A stretch of 5,463 bases of DNA from Enterobacteriaceae bacterium (GTDB lineage Bacteria > Pseudomonadota > Gammaproteobacteria > Enterobacterales > Enterobacteriaceae). Shown piece by piece: positions 1 to 5,463 of this stretch (its first letter is position 1; each line of letters begins with the position of its first letter). Made by a program: the position numbers and the translations under genes. The notes under the pieces are model-generated. The model saw only the letters and a list, made by a program, of their open reading frames with translations. It ran no database searches and was not told where the DNA came from. Location: assembly GCA_022712475.1 (NCBI GenBank), contig JALAGK010000429.1:1-5463 (forward strand). The letters run 5' to 3'.

Positions 1-2
1 GT

Positions 3-33
3 CGCAATAATGCCCCGAATGGTAATTCGGGGC
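3..33 (-). terminator. Probable intrinsic terminator downstream of fbp
   Basis: A perfect inverted repeat pairs 12-20 with 25-33: nine base pairs, GC-rich at the base, with a four-base loop. Read on the minus strand it begins 8 bases past the fbp stop codon. It is followed by ATTATTGC, which is T-rich but not a clean T run. On the plus strand the stem is followed by GAGCGAGA, so it would not terminate in that direction. The stem is strong but the U-tract is weak, so it may terminate inefficiently or mainly protect the 3' end of the fbp mRNA. Confidence 0.65.
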
Positions 34-41
34 GAGCGAGA

Positions 42-1040
42 TTAATTGTCCGGGTTTTCGCGGATAAAACGCTCAACGTCGTCAACCATGTGGTCGGAAC
101 CCACAAAGAACGAACGGCGCTGATGTAGCGTGTCCGGCACAATATCGAGTATGCGCTGGGTTCCGTCACTTGCCTTGCCGCCTGCCTGCTCGGCAAGAAA
201 CGCCATCGGGTTACACTCATACAGCAAACGCAGCTTGCCCTCAGGATGGCTGGCCGTGCTGGGGTACAGATAGATGCCGCCCTTAAGCAAGTTGCGGTGA
301 AAGTCCGCCACCAGTGAGCCAATATAGCGTGAGGTATAGGGGCGGTGGGTCGCCTGGTCCTCTTCCTGGCAGAATTTGAGGTACTTTTTCACGCCCTGTG
401 GGAAGCGGATGTAGTTGCCCTCGTTAATGGAGTACATCTTACCCTGCGCGGGGAAGCGCATACGCTCCTGGCTCAGGCAGAATACGCCGAGCGACGGATC
501 ATAAGTAAAGGCATGTACGCCACAGCCAGTGGTGTAGACCAGCATGGTTGATGAGCCATACACCACGTAACCTGCCGCGACCTGCTTATTGCCTGGTTGC
601 AGGAAGTCTTCCATCGTTACCGGCATGCCGACTGGCGTCACGCGGCGGTAAATCGAGAAAATGGTGCCGACAGAGACGTTAACGTCGATATTGGAAGAGC
701 CGTCCAGCGGATCCATCAGTACAACATATTTAGCGTGTTCACAGCCCTCAAAGACCACGATTCCGTCTTCTTCTTCCGACGCGATACCGGCCACAATGTC
801 GCGCGCTTTCAGCGCTGCCTTGAGTTTTTCGTTGGCAAACAGATCGAGTTTCTGTTGCACCTCTCCCTGTACGTTTTCTGCACCGCTGGCGCCGAGGATA
901 TCTACCAGGCCGGCTTTATTGATGTCGCGATGGATGATTTTCGCGCCGAGCTTTATCGCTGAGAGCAGCGCCGTCAGCTCACCGGTAGCGTGTGAGAACT
1001 CGTGCTGCTTTTCGACAATAAATTCACCTAACGTCTTCAT
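42..1040 (-). CDS. fbp: Fructose-1,6-bisphosphatase class 1 (Fbp)
   Basis: This cytoplasmic enzyme hydrolyses fructose 1,6-bisphosphate to fructose 6-phosphate and phosphate, the committed step of gluconeogenesis (EC 3.1.3.11). The 332-residue product has the full length of the enterobacterial family and, from memory, matches E. coli Fbp almost throughout. Visible motifs are E89 in the SEEED stretch (88-92), the signature [10 protein letters not shown] at 110-119 with metal ligands D110 and D113, the NEGNY and SRYIGS substrate-site segments (206-210, 237-242), and LLYECNPMA (272-280) containing metal ligand E275. E. coli Fbp needs Mg2+ and is inhibited by AMP and glucose 6-phosphate; the N-terminal regulatory region is intact here. 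The start is supported by a GGAAAG ribosome-binding site (1045-1050, minus strand) four bases upstream. The gene is divergent from mpl, ends at TAA and is followed by a hairpin terminator. Residue 93 is Gly where I recall Glu in E. coli, probably a neutral difference. Confidence 0.99.
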   Translation of the reverse strand: MKTLGEFIVEKQHEFSHATGELTALLSAIKLGAKIIHRDINKAGLVDILGASGAENVQGEVQQKLDLFANEKLKAALKARDIVAGIASEEEDGIVVFEGCEHAKYVVLMDPLDGSSNIDVNVSVGTIFSIYRRVTPVGMPVTMEDFLQPGNKQVAAGYVVYGSSTMLVYTTGCGVHAFTYDPSLGVFCLSQERMRFPAQGKMYSINEGNYIRFPQGVKKYLKFCQEEDQATHRPYTSRYIGSLVADFHRNLLKGGIYLYPSTASHPEGKLRLLYECNPMAFLAEQAGGKASDGTQRILDIVPDTLHQRRSFFVGSDHMVDDVERFIRENPDN

Positions 1041-1060
1041 AAGACTTTCCCTGCATCCGC

Positions 1061-1090
1061 ATTATTGGAAAAAACCGGTAACAAGCTTAA
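1061..1090 (-). promoter_or_regulatory. Candidate fbp promoter (weak)
   Basis: On the minus strand an AATAAT hexamer (1061-1066) matches five of six bases of the sigma-70 -10 consensus. The best -35 partner, TTAAGC (1085-1090), lies 18 bases upstream and matches only three of six. Transcription would start near 1054, giving a very short leader before the ATG at 1040. A TTTACA (1097-1102) is a better -35 but has no -10 at a suitable distance. This is a candidate only. Confidence 0.25.
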
Positions 1091-1156
1091 CAAAAATGTA
1101 AACCCTTGCGCTCAGGTGAATCGCGCCAGCAAATGACAGAAAAAGCCGAAAGGGCG

Positions 1157-1185
1157 TGGCCCCCCTCTTAACATACAGGTAGAAT
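1157..1185 (+). promoter_or_regulatory. Candidate sigma-70 promoter for mpl
   Basis: TAGAAT at 1180-1185 matches five of six bases of the -10 consensus. A weak -35 (TGGCCC, 1157-1162, three of six) lies 17 bases upstream. The predicted start near 1192 would leave a leader of about 23 bases, enough for the AGGGG ribosome-binding site. It does not overlap the candidate fbp promoter, so the two genes could be driven back to back. Confidence 0.4.
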
Positions 1186-1201
1186 GTGCGCCGAACTTAC
1201 C

Positions 1202-1206
1202 AGGGG
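1202..1206 (+). promoter_or_regulatory. Ribosome-binding site of mpl
   Basis: AGGGG lies eight bases before the ATG at 1215. It fixes this ATG as the start of mpl; the resulting protein begins with the Rossmann-like segment expected of Mpl. Confidence 0.75.
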
Positions 1207-1214
1207 TAGTAATT

Positions 1215-2582
1215 ATGCGCATTCATATTCTGGGGATCTGCGGCACCTTTATGGGCGGTCTGGCCATGCTGGCCCGCCAGCTGGGTCACGAGGTCACCGG
1301 TTCGGACGACAATGTCTATCCACCGATGAGCACGCTGCTGGAGCAGCAGGGCATCAGTCTCATTCAGGGTTACGACCCCGCTCAGCTTGAGCCGTGTCCA
1401 GACCTGGTCATTATCGGCAATGCAATGACACGCGGTAATCCCTGCGTGGAAGCGGTGCTGGAGCAGAGTATACCTTACGTATCCGGACCGCAGTGGCTGC
1501 ACGACTTTGTGCTACGCGACCGCTGGGTGGTTGCCATTGCCGGGACACACGGCAAAACCACCACTGCCGGTATGGCGACCTGGATTCTGGAGCAGTGTGG
1601 CTATGAGCCGGGCTTTGTTATCGGCGGCGTGCCGGGTAACTTTGACGTGTCTGCGCGTCTTGGCAACAGCCCGTTCTTTGTCATTGAAGCCGACGAATAT
1701 GACTGCGCGTTCTTCGACAAACGTTCCAAGTTTGTGCATTACTGCCCGCGCACGCTGGTACTCAACAATCTTGAGTTTGACCACGCGGATATTTTTGACG
1801 ACCTGAAGGCCATTCAGAAGCAGTTCCATCACCTGGTGCGTATCGTGCCGGGGCAGGGGCGCATCATCTGGCCTGAAAGTGATGCCAACCTCAAGCAGGT
1901 GCTTGGTATGGGCTGCTGGAGCGAGCAGGAACTCACGGGCGAACAGGGCCACTGGCAGGCGAAAAAGCTTTCCAACGACGCGGCGAACTGGGAAGTCTGG
2001 CTCGACGGTGAATGCGTTGGCGAGGTGAACTGGGCGTTGGTGGGCGAGCACAATATGCACAATGGCCTGATGGCGATTGCCGCCGCGCGCCACGTGGGCG
2101 TAACGCCTGCGGACGCTGCAAAGGCGTTGGGCAGCTTTATCAATGCTCGCCGTCGCCTTGAGCTGCGTGGTGAAGCCGATGGTGTGGCGGTGTACGACGA
2201 TTTTGCCCATCACCCGACAGCGATTCTCGCCACACTCGCCGCACTACGCGGTAAAGTGGGCGGCACCGCGCGCATTCTGGCGGTGCTGGAGCCTCGCTCT
2301 AACACCATGAAAATGGGCGTTAGCAAAGACGATCTTGCGCCGTCTCTGGGCCGAGCTGACGAAGTGTTTTTGCTACAGCCACAGCATATACCCTGGCAGG
2401 TTGCCGAAGTGGCGGACGCCTGTATTCAGCCTGCTCACTGGAGCGCCGACCTCGACGCGCTGGTGGAGATGATTGTGAAGTCCGCTCAGCCGGGCGACAA
2501 CATTCTTGTCATGAGTAATGGCGGCTTTGGCGGGATTCATCAAAAATTACTGGATGCCCTGGCCAAAAAAGCTCAGCGCTGA
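1215..2582 (+). CDS. mpl: UDP-N-acetylmuramate:L-alanyl-gamma-D-glutamyl-meso-diaminopimelate ligase (Mpl)
   Basis: Mpl recycles cell-wall material in the cytoplasm. It joins the murein tripeptide L-Ala-gamma-D-Glu-meso-DAP, recovered from old peptidoglycan, to UDP-MurNAc with ATP hydrolysis, so the product re-enters precursor synthesis (EC 6.3.2.45). At 455 residues it is about full length for the family. The three Mur-ligase domains are visible: an N-terminal UDP-binding Rossmann-like domain with HILGICGTFMGG (4-15); a central ATPase domain with the P-loop GTHGKTTT (110-117), EADEYD (158-163), NNLEFDHADIF (184-194) and GEHNMHN (277-283); and a C-terminal domain with RRRLELRG (312-319), YDDFAHHPTA (327-336), LEPRSNTM (358-365) and SNGGFGGIH (434-442). 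The LEFDHADIF and DDFAHHPTA segments fit Mpl/MurC-type ligases, and the short N-terminus separates it from MurC. The adjacent divergent fbp also supports mpl. No truncation or frameshift is seen. A strong terminator follows 24 bases after the stop. Confidence 0.98.
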   Translation: MRIHILGICGTFMGGLAMLARQLGHEVTGSDDNVYPPMSTLLEQQGISLIQGYDPAQLEPCPDLVIIGNAMTRGNPCVEAVLEQSIPYVSGPQWLHDFVLRDRWVVAIAGTHGKTTTAGMATWILEQCGYEPGFVIGGVPGNFDVSARLGNSPFFVIEADEYDCAFFDKRSKFVHYCPRTLVLNNLEFDHADIFDDLKAIQKQFHHLVRIVPGQGRIIWPESDANLKQVLGMGCWSEQELTGEQGHWQAKKLSNDAANWEVWLDGECVGEVNWALVGEHNMHNGLMAIAAARHVGVTPADAAKALGSFINARRRLELRGEADGVAVYDDFAHHPTAILATLAALRGKVGGTARILAVLEPRSNTMKMGVSKDDLAPSLGRADEVFLLQPQHIPWQVAEVADACIQPAHWSADLDALVEMIVKSAQPGDNILVMSNGGFGGIHQKLLDALAKKAQR

Positions 2583-2593
2583 TGCAGTGAATT

Positions 2594-2602
2594 TGCTTTA
2601 AT
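2594..2602 (+). promoter_or_regulatory. Possible extended -10 promoter for the amidohydrolase gene
   Basis: TGC followed by TTTAAT (five of six to the -10 consensus) forms an extended -10 element just past the mpl stop codon. No convincing -35 lies upstream. Transcription would start around 2609, inside the 5' arm of the mpl terminator hairpin, so this transcript would carry only a partial stem and might escape termination. No better promoter is visible in the 91 bases between mpl and the next gene. Confidence 0.22.
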
Positions 2603-2606
2603 TCGC

Positions 2607-2637
2607 AGCCAGCCAGGGCAACCCGGCTGGCTTTTTT
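2607..2637 (+). terminator. Intrinsic terminator of mpl
   Basis: An eight-base-pair stem (2607-2614 with 2625-2632) continues past a single bulged A into three more G-C pairs (2616-2618 with 2622-2624), closed by a three-base loop. A run of six T (2632-2637) follows directly. This is a textbook Rho-independent terminator, 24 bases after the mpl stop. It separates mpl transcription from the next gene. Confidence 0.9.
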
Positions 2638-2673
2638 ACAAGTGTATTTCTGATGCAGCATGGAACCACGCGA

Positions 2674-4404
2674 ATGAAAAAAGATGTGCTGAACCCGGAT
2701 GTGATTTACCACAACGGGAAAATCTACACGGCGGACAGCGCCGATCAAATCTGCCAGGCGCTGGCGATTAAAGACGGCTGGATTGTTGCTGTCGGCACAG
2801 ACCAGGATGTGCTTGCACTCGCTGGACAACAGACCCAGATAATCGACCTTGACCAGAAGGTGATGTTGCCGGGGCTTATTGACAGCCATATGCACCCGTT
2901 CTGGGGCGGCAAGCAGCTGCGCGGTTGTCAGCTCGATTACGCGGCACTGACGGTTGAGCAAACGCTGGAGAAAATTCAGGCACATCTGGACCGCGACCCG
3001 CTTAAAGAAGCCGATGACTGGCTTTCTGTACGCGCATGGCAGCGTCAGGCGATGATGCCTGTAGGCGCGGACATGAGCCGTAAGGCGCTCGATACCCTTA
3101 ACACCCGTCGCCCGGTGGTGTTGTTCTCAAACGACTGCCACACGCTGGCCGCCAACAGCCGTGCGCTGGAAATGCTGGGCATTGACGAAAATACGCCAGT
3201 GCCTGCCGACGGCCAGATTGGTCGCGATGAAGATGGCCGCCTGAACGGCATTCTCGAAGATGCCCCGGCAATGCGTGCTTTTGATAGTATCCCAACCGGT
3301 ACGCCGGAGCAGTGCGTGCTGATTGCCCGCCATGTGCAGCAGGTGCTAAACGAGCAGGGCGTCACTACCGTGATGGATACCCGCGTTTATGACGAGCAGT
3401 TGATTGCTTTTAATGCCCTGCGCGAGCGCGGCGAGCTAACGCTGCGCGTATGTGGCGCGAAAGAAATCACGCCTGACAGCGTTGACGGCCCGGCAGACGC
3501 CGCCCGTGCGCTGGATGAGATTGTGGCGTTTAACCAGCAGTGGAACGATCCTCAGTGGGGACCGCAACCGGGCTTTGGCCTGAGTCACGTCAAATTCTTC
3601 GTTGACGGCGTGCTGCAACCGCCGACGATGACGGCCTCCCTGCTCCAGCCGTATCGCGAAAACGTCGGGACGCATGAGCAGCCGAACTGGCAGCCCACCG
3701 AGCGCTACGGCGACCTGTATTTCACCCAGCCGGTGTTTGAAGCACTGATTCACGAATGCGGGCGTACCGGTGTGCACCCGCATATGCATACCGTAGCGGA
3801 AGGGGCGATTGAAATGACCCTCAACGCGCTGGAAAAAATGCGTGCGGCATTCCCAGATAAAGACGTACGCCCGGGGCTGGCGCACAATGAACTGGCGGCA
3901 GCCAGCCACTACGCGCGTTTTGCAAGCCTGGGGGCTGCCGCGGTGCTGTCCTACCAGTGGGCCGGGCTGCCAGCGGTATTGATTGATGAAGAGCGCGCCA
4001 TGCTCGGCGAAGACCGTTTTCCGCATCTGGAACCGCAGGGCCGCTTCCTTGATGCTGGAGCGCGTATCGCTTACGGCAGCGACTGGCCTATCGACAGGCT
4101 TGATGAGTGGTACAATCTGCAAATCGCCATGACGCGCTGCGCCTGGGATAGCGCTGGTAACCCGGCCGGTCCGCGTCTGGATAACGACAGAAACCTGACG
4201 CTTATCGAAGTGCTGCGCTCGGCGACCATTGATGCGGCCTGGATGATTGCCCGTGACCATGAAATCGGTTCGCTGGAGCCGGGTAAGCTTGCAGACCTGA
4301 TCGTGCTCAAAAACGATATTTTCAACGAGCCGCCAGAGCAGTTATTTAAAACGCAGGTCGCGTGCACCGTGATCGGCGGCAAGGTTGTCTGGCAGTCGCA
4401 GTAA
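2674..4404 (+). CDS. Metal-dependent amidohydrolase, Amidohydro_3 / YtcJ type, substrate unknown
   Basis: The 576-residue cytoplasmic protein has no signal peptide or membrane segment. It follows the amidohydrolase-superfamily plan: a small N-terminal beta domain (about 8-65), a TIM-barrel domain opened by the metal-binding HxH in GLIDSHMHP (H72, H74), and a C-terminal return to the beta domain ending in GSLEPGKLADLIVL (532-545). Later active-site candidates are K307 in VKFFVDG (possible carboxylated lysine), H372 in HPHMHTVAEGA, H404 in LAHNE, and D470 in GSDWP. Relatives in the family include N-substituted formamide deformylase and many uncharacterised YtcJ-like proteins, usually of about 530-600 residues; annotations such as imidazolonepropionase-related are generic. 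I chose the ATG at 2674 because GGAA (2662-2665) sits eight bases upstream and MKKDVLNPD leads straight into the beta domain. An in-frame ATG at 2653 would add seven residues but lacks a ribosome-binding site. Terminators flank the gene on both sides. The permease downstream, on the same strand, may import its substrate. Confidence 0.88.
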   Translation: MKKDVLNPDVIYHNGKIYTADSADQICQALAIKDGWIVAVGTDQDVLALAGQQTQIIDLDQKVMLPGLIDSHMHPFWGGKQLRGCQLDYAALTVEQTLEKIQAHLDRDPLKEADDWLSVRAWQRQAMMPVGADMSRKALDTLNTRRPVVLFSNDCHTLAANSRALEMLGIDENTPVPADGQIGRDEDGRLNGILEDAPAMRAFDSIPTGTPEQCVLIARHVQQVLNEQGVTTVMDTRVYDEQLIAFNALRERGELTLRVCGAKEITPDSVDGPADAARALDEIVAFNQQWNDPQWGPQPGFGLSHVKFFVDGVLQPPTMTASLLQPYRENVGTHEQPNWQPTERYGDLYFTQPVFEALIHECGRTGVHPHMHTVAEGAIEMTLNALEKMRAAFPDKDVRPGLAHNELAAASHYARFASLGAAAVLSYQWAGLPAVLIDEERAMLGEDRFPHLEPQGRFLDAGARIAYGSDWPIDRLDEWYNLQIAMTRCAWDSAGNPAGPRLDNDRNLTLIEVLRSATIDAAWMIARDHEIGSLEPGKLADLIVLKNDIFNEPPEQLFKTQVACTVIGGKVVWQSQ

Positions 4405-4413
4405 CGCAAACGG

Positions 4414-4450
4414 GGCCTGAATGTTAAATGCATTCAGGCCTTATTAATTT
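4414..4450 (+). terminator. Intrinsic terminator of the amidohydrolase gene
   Basis: A perfect ten-base-pair stem (4414-4423 with 4431-4440) closes a seven-base loop and is followed by TTATTAATTT. It starts nine bases after the TAA stop. The tail is interrupted by A residues, but the stem is strong and GC-rich at its base. It makes simple co-transcription of the amidohydrolase and the permease unlikely, though partial readthrough is possible. Confidence 0.82.
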
Positions 4451-4495
4451 ACTGTTAATCGTTGCAATGAATGACTAATGGATAATCTTATTTAA
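4441..4495 (+). promoter_or_regulatory. AT-rich probable promoter/operator region of the permease gene
   Basis: This stretch is only about 22 % GC by hand count (12 of 55), in strong contrast with the surrounding genes. It contains GATAAT (4481-4486, five of six to a -10) without a good -35. It also has a weaker pair, TTGCAA (4462-4467) and TCTTAT (4486-4491), with an 18-base spacer. An inverted repeat ATTAA-N7-TTAAT (4443-4459) contains a T-N11-A spacing, as in LysR-type operators, but it is short and overlaps the terminator tail. A third possible -10, TATTAT (4531-4536), lies downstream of this stretch. The exact promoter cannot be fixed. Confidence 0.35.
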
Positions 4496-4551
4496 CCGCA
4501 CAGGCGGCGGCTTTTTGCGTCAAGTGCGGGTATTATCCGTTCCACTTTTTC

Positions 4552-4578
4552 GGGACCGCGTAAATCGCGGTTCCTTTT
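4552..4578 (+). terminator. Terminator-like hairpin in the permease leader
   Basis: A nine-base-pair stem with one G-T wobble (4552-4560 with 4566-4574) and a five-base loop TAAAT is followed by TTTT. It lies 62 bases before the permease start, on the same strand, so it is probably in the 5' leader. It could act as an attenuator, as a weak backup terminator for the upstream gene, or as a stabilising 5' stem. The T run is short. I do not recognise a known riboswitch here. Confidence 0.45.
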
Positions 4579-4623
4579 GCTGCCTAAGGGCGGCGTGTAC
4601 ACAGCGGTGCCTTGTGCTGCATC

Positions 4624-4628
4624 AGGAG
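4624..4628 (+). promoter_or_regulatory. Ribosome-binding site of the permease gene, unusual spacing
   Basis: AGGAG is the best Shine-Dalgarno match. It lies 12 bases before the ATG at 4641, which is long, and directly abuts an in-frame ATG at 4629, which is too close. A second purine stretch, GGGAA (4636-4640), touches the ATG at 4641. On balance the start at 4641 is preferred. Confidence 0.55.
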
Positions 4629-4640
4629 ATGATACGGGAA

Positions 4641-5463
4641 ATGCCACAAACAAATCAGTTGCGTAGAGTTCTTAAAACCCCGGCTCTGGTCGCTTTCGGC
4701 CTGGCCTATATGGTGCCTCTTGGCGTATTCACCACCTACGGCCAGGTCACTGTACTCAGTGAAGGCCATCTGCCGGTGGCGTATTTGCTGACAATCATCA
4801 CCATCCTTTTTACTGCCCTGAGCTATTGCCGAATGACCAGCGCGCTGCCGCTGGCGGGGTCGGCATACTCTTATGTGCAGCGCTGCTTTGGCGGCAAGAT
4901 GGGGTTTCTGGTTGGCTGGGCGCAGATCCTCGACTATCTGTTCCTGCCTATTTTGAATTACCTGGTTTTAGGGATCTTTTTGCATGAGGCGTTCCCGGCT
5001 ATCCCCGCCGCCGTCTTTGTTCTGGGATCGATTGTTTCTGTCAGCCTGCTGAATATTCTCGGCGTGCGCCTGCTGACCTCGGTGAACTTTACGCTGATTG
5101 CCGCACAGATGGTGTTTATCGTGCTGTTTATTGCGCTGTCGTTCAGCCAGGCGGATCTCAGCCCTGAGGCGCTGCTGCGACCGATTATGGTTAATGCAGG
5201 CCACCTTAGCGGCTTATTTGCAGGGGCAGCGGTGCTGTGCCTGGCGTTCCTGGGATTTGACGCCATCGCGACGATGGCCGAAGAGGCCGACGACGCGAAG
5301 CGCACGCTGCCGCGCGCTATCCTCATTACAGTGGTACTGGCTGGCGGCATCTTCATGGCGGTATCTTACGCCGCGCATCTGATTTACCCGGACTGGCAGT
5401 CGCTTATTCCGATTCAGGACACCGCAAGCCTTGCCGTGTCTGAAAAAGCGGGAGGTAAGTGGA
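4641..5463 (+). CDS. APC-family permease, PuuP/PlaP-like, 3' end outside the window
   Basis: An open frame runs from ATG 4641 to the window edge: 274 residues of a protein that in this family is usually about 440-460 long. It is a polytopic inner-membrane transporter of the amino acid-polyamine-organocation superfamily. Probable membrane segments lie near residues 14-36, 46-63, 87-113, 121-141, 146-168, 190-213 and 225-248. Family signatures are GLAYMVP in helix 1 (20-26), LFTALSY before PLAGSAYSYVQ (56-62, 70-80), GFLVGWAQILDYLF (88-101), and GFDAIATMAEEADD followed by RTLPRAI (205-218, 221-227), the conserved helix 6 and adjoining loop. From memory the layout is closest to E. coli PuuP and PlaP, the putrescine importers, but subfamily resemblance does not give the substrate. 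The charged N-terminus before helix 1 fits a cytoplasmic start. It lies downstream of the amidohydrolase on the same strand, separated by a terminator and a long leader. A start at 4629 would add four residues. Confidence 0.9.
   Translation, partial: MPQTNQLRRVLKTPALVAFGLAYMVPLGVFTTYGQVTVLSEGHLPVAYLLTIITILFTALSYCRMTSALPLAGSAYSYVQRCFGGKMGFLVGWAQILDYLFLPILNYLVLGIFLHEAFPAIPAAVFVLGSIVSVSLLNILGVRLLTSVNFTLIAAQMVFIVLFIALSFSQADLSPEALLRPIMVNAGHLSGLFAGAAVLCLAFLGFDAIATMAEEADDAKRTLPRAILITVVLAGGIFMAVSYAAHLIYPDWQSLIPIQDTASLAVSEKAGGKW

Noticed and set aside
661..1101. Plus-strand open frame of 146 codons opposite fbp and running into the fbp-mpl spacer
   Set aside because: Nearly all of it is antisense to conserved fbp codons. 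Its Ser/Pro-rich translation resembles no family I know.
1151..1162. Short GGGC-GTG-GCCC hairpin in the fbp-mpl spacer as a terminator or REP element
   Set aside because: There are only four pairs, no T run follows, and it does not match the REP consensus as I remember it.
1512..2213. Minus-strand open frame of 233 codons inside mpl
   Set aside because: It is antisense to conserved Mur-ligase motifs, and its His- and Arg-rich translation is typical of a shadow frame.
3436..4260. Minus-strand open frame of 274 codons inside the amidohydrolase gene
   Set aside because: It lies wholly antisense to a well-supported gene, shows no recognisable domain, and long antisense frames are expected in GC-rich coding DNA.
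4467..4495. Tiny open frames (for example ATG GAT AAT CTT ATT TAA at 4478) as a leader peptide
   Set aside because: They are 3-5 codons long, lack ribosome-binding sites and contain no run of a regulatory amino acid.
4584..4769. Minus-strand open frame of 61 codons across the permease start
   Set aside because: It overlaps the permease coding region and its ribosome-binding site, has no Shine-Dalgarno sequence that I can see, and resembles no known protein.
4958..5356. Minus-strand open frame of 132 codons inside the permease gene
   Set aside because: It is a shadow of conserved APC transporter sequence; the plus frame carries the membrane helices and family motifs.

Overview
The window looks like chromosomal DNA from an enteric gammaproteobacterium (Enterobacterales, probably Enterobacteriaceae). 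The first gene encodes a protein that, compared from memory, is nearly identical to Escherichia coli Fbp. It lies divergently beside mpl, the same pairing I recall from E. coli K-12. The coding sequence is GC-rich, with many G/C third positions, which fits an Enterobacter, Klebsiella or Kosakonia type genome better than E. coli. I cannot name the genus from this sequence alone.

Layout: positions 1-41 hold a hairpin terminator facing fbp. The fbp gene (42-1040, minus strand) encodes class I fructose-1,6-bisphosphatase. A 174-bp divergent spacer (1041-1214) holds the start signals of fbp and mpl. The mpl gene (1215-2582, plus) encodes the murein tripeptide ligase and is followed by a strong intrinsic terminator at 2607-2637. 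Next come a cytoplasmic metal-dependent amidohydrolase of the Amidohydro_3/YtcJ type (2674-4404, plus) with its own terminator (4414-4450), and a 236-bp spacer. The spacer has an AT-rich promoter-like part and a second terminator-like hairpin (4552-4578). The window ends inside an APC-family permease of the PuuP/PlaP type (from 4641, plus); only its first 274 residues are present.

How the genes fit together: fbp (gluconeogenesis) and mpl (cell-wall recycling) are core housekeeping genes that share a divergent control region but no pathway. The amidohydrolase and permease look like an accessory pair that takes up and hydrolyses a nitrogen-containing compound. In E. coli K-12, as I recall, mpl is followed by yjgA/darP on the other strand, so this pair would sit at a variable position. 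The substrate is unknown. Terminators between the genes suggest that each is transcribed separately.

I found no RNA gene, CRISPR array, insertion sequence, tRNA, prophage or toxin-antitoxin gene. Most of the window is ordinary. The least explained parts are the amidohydrolase-permease pair and the leader of the permease gene.
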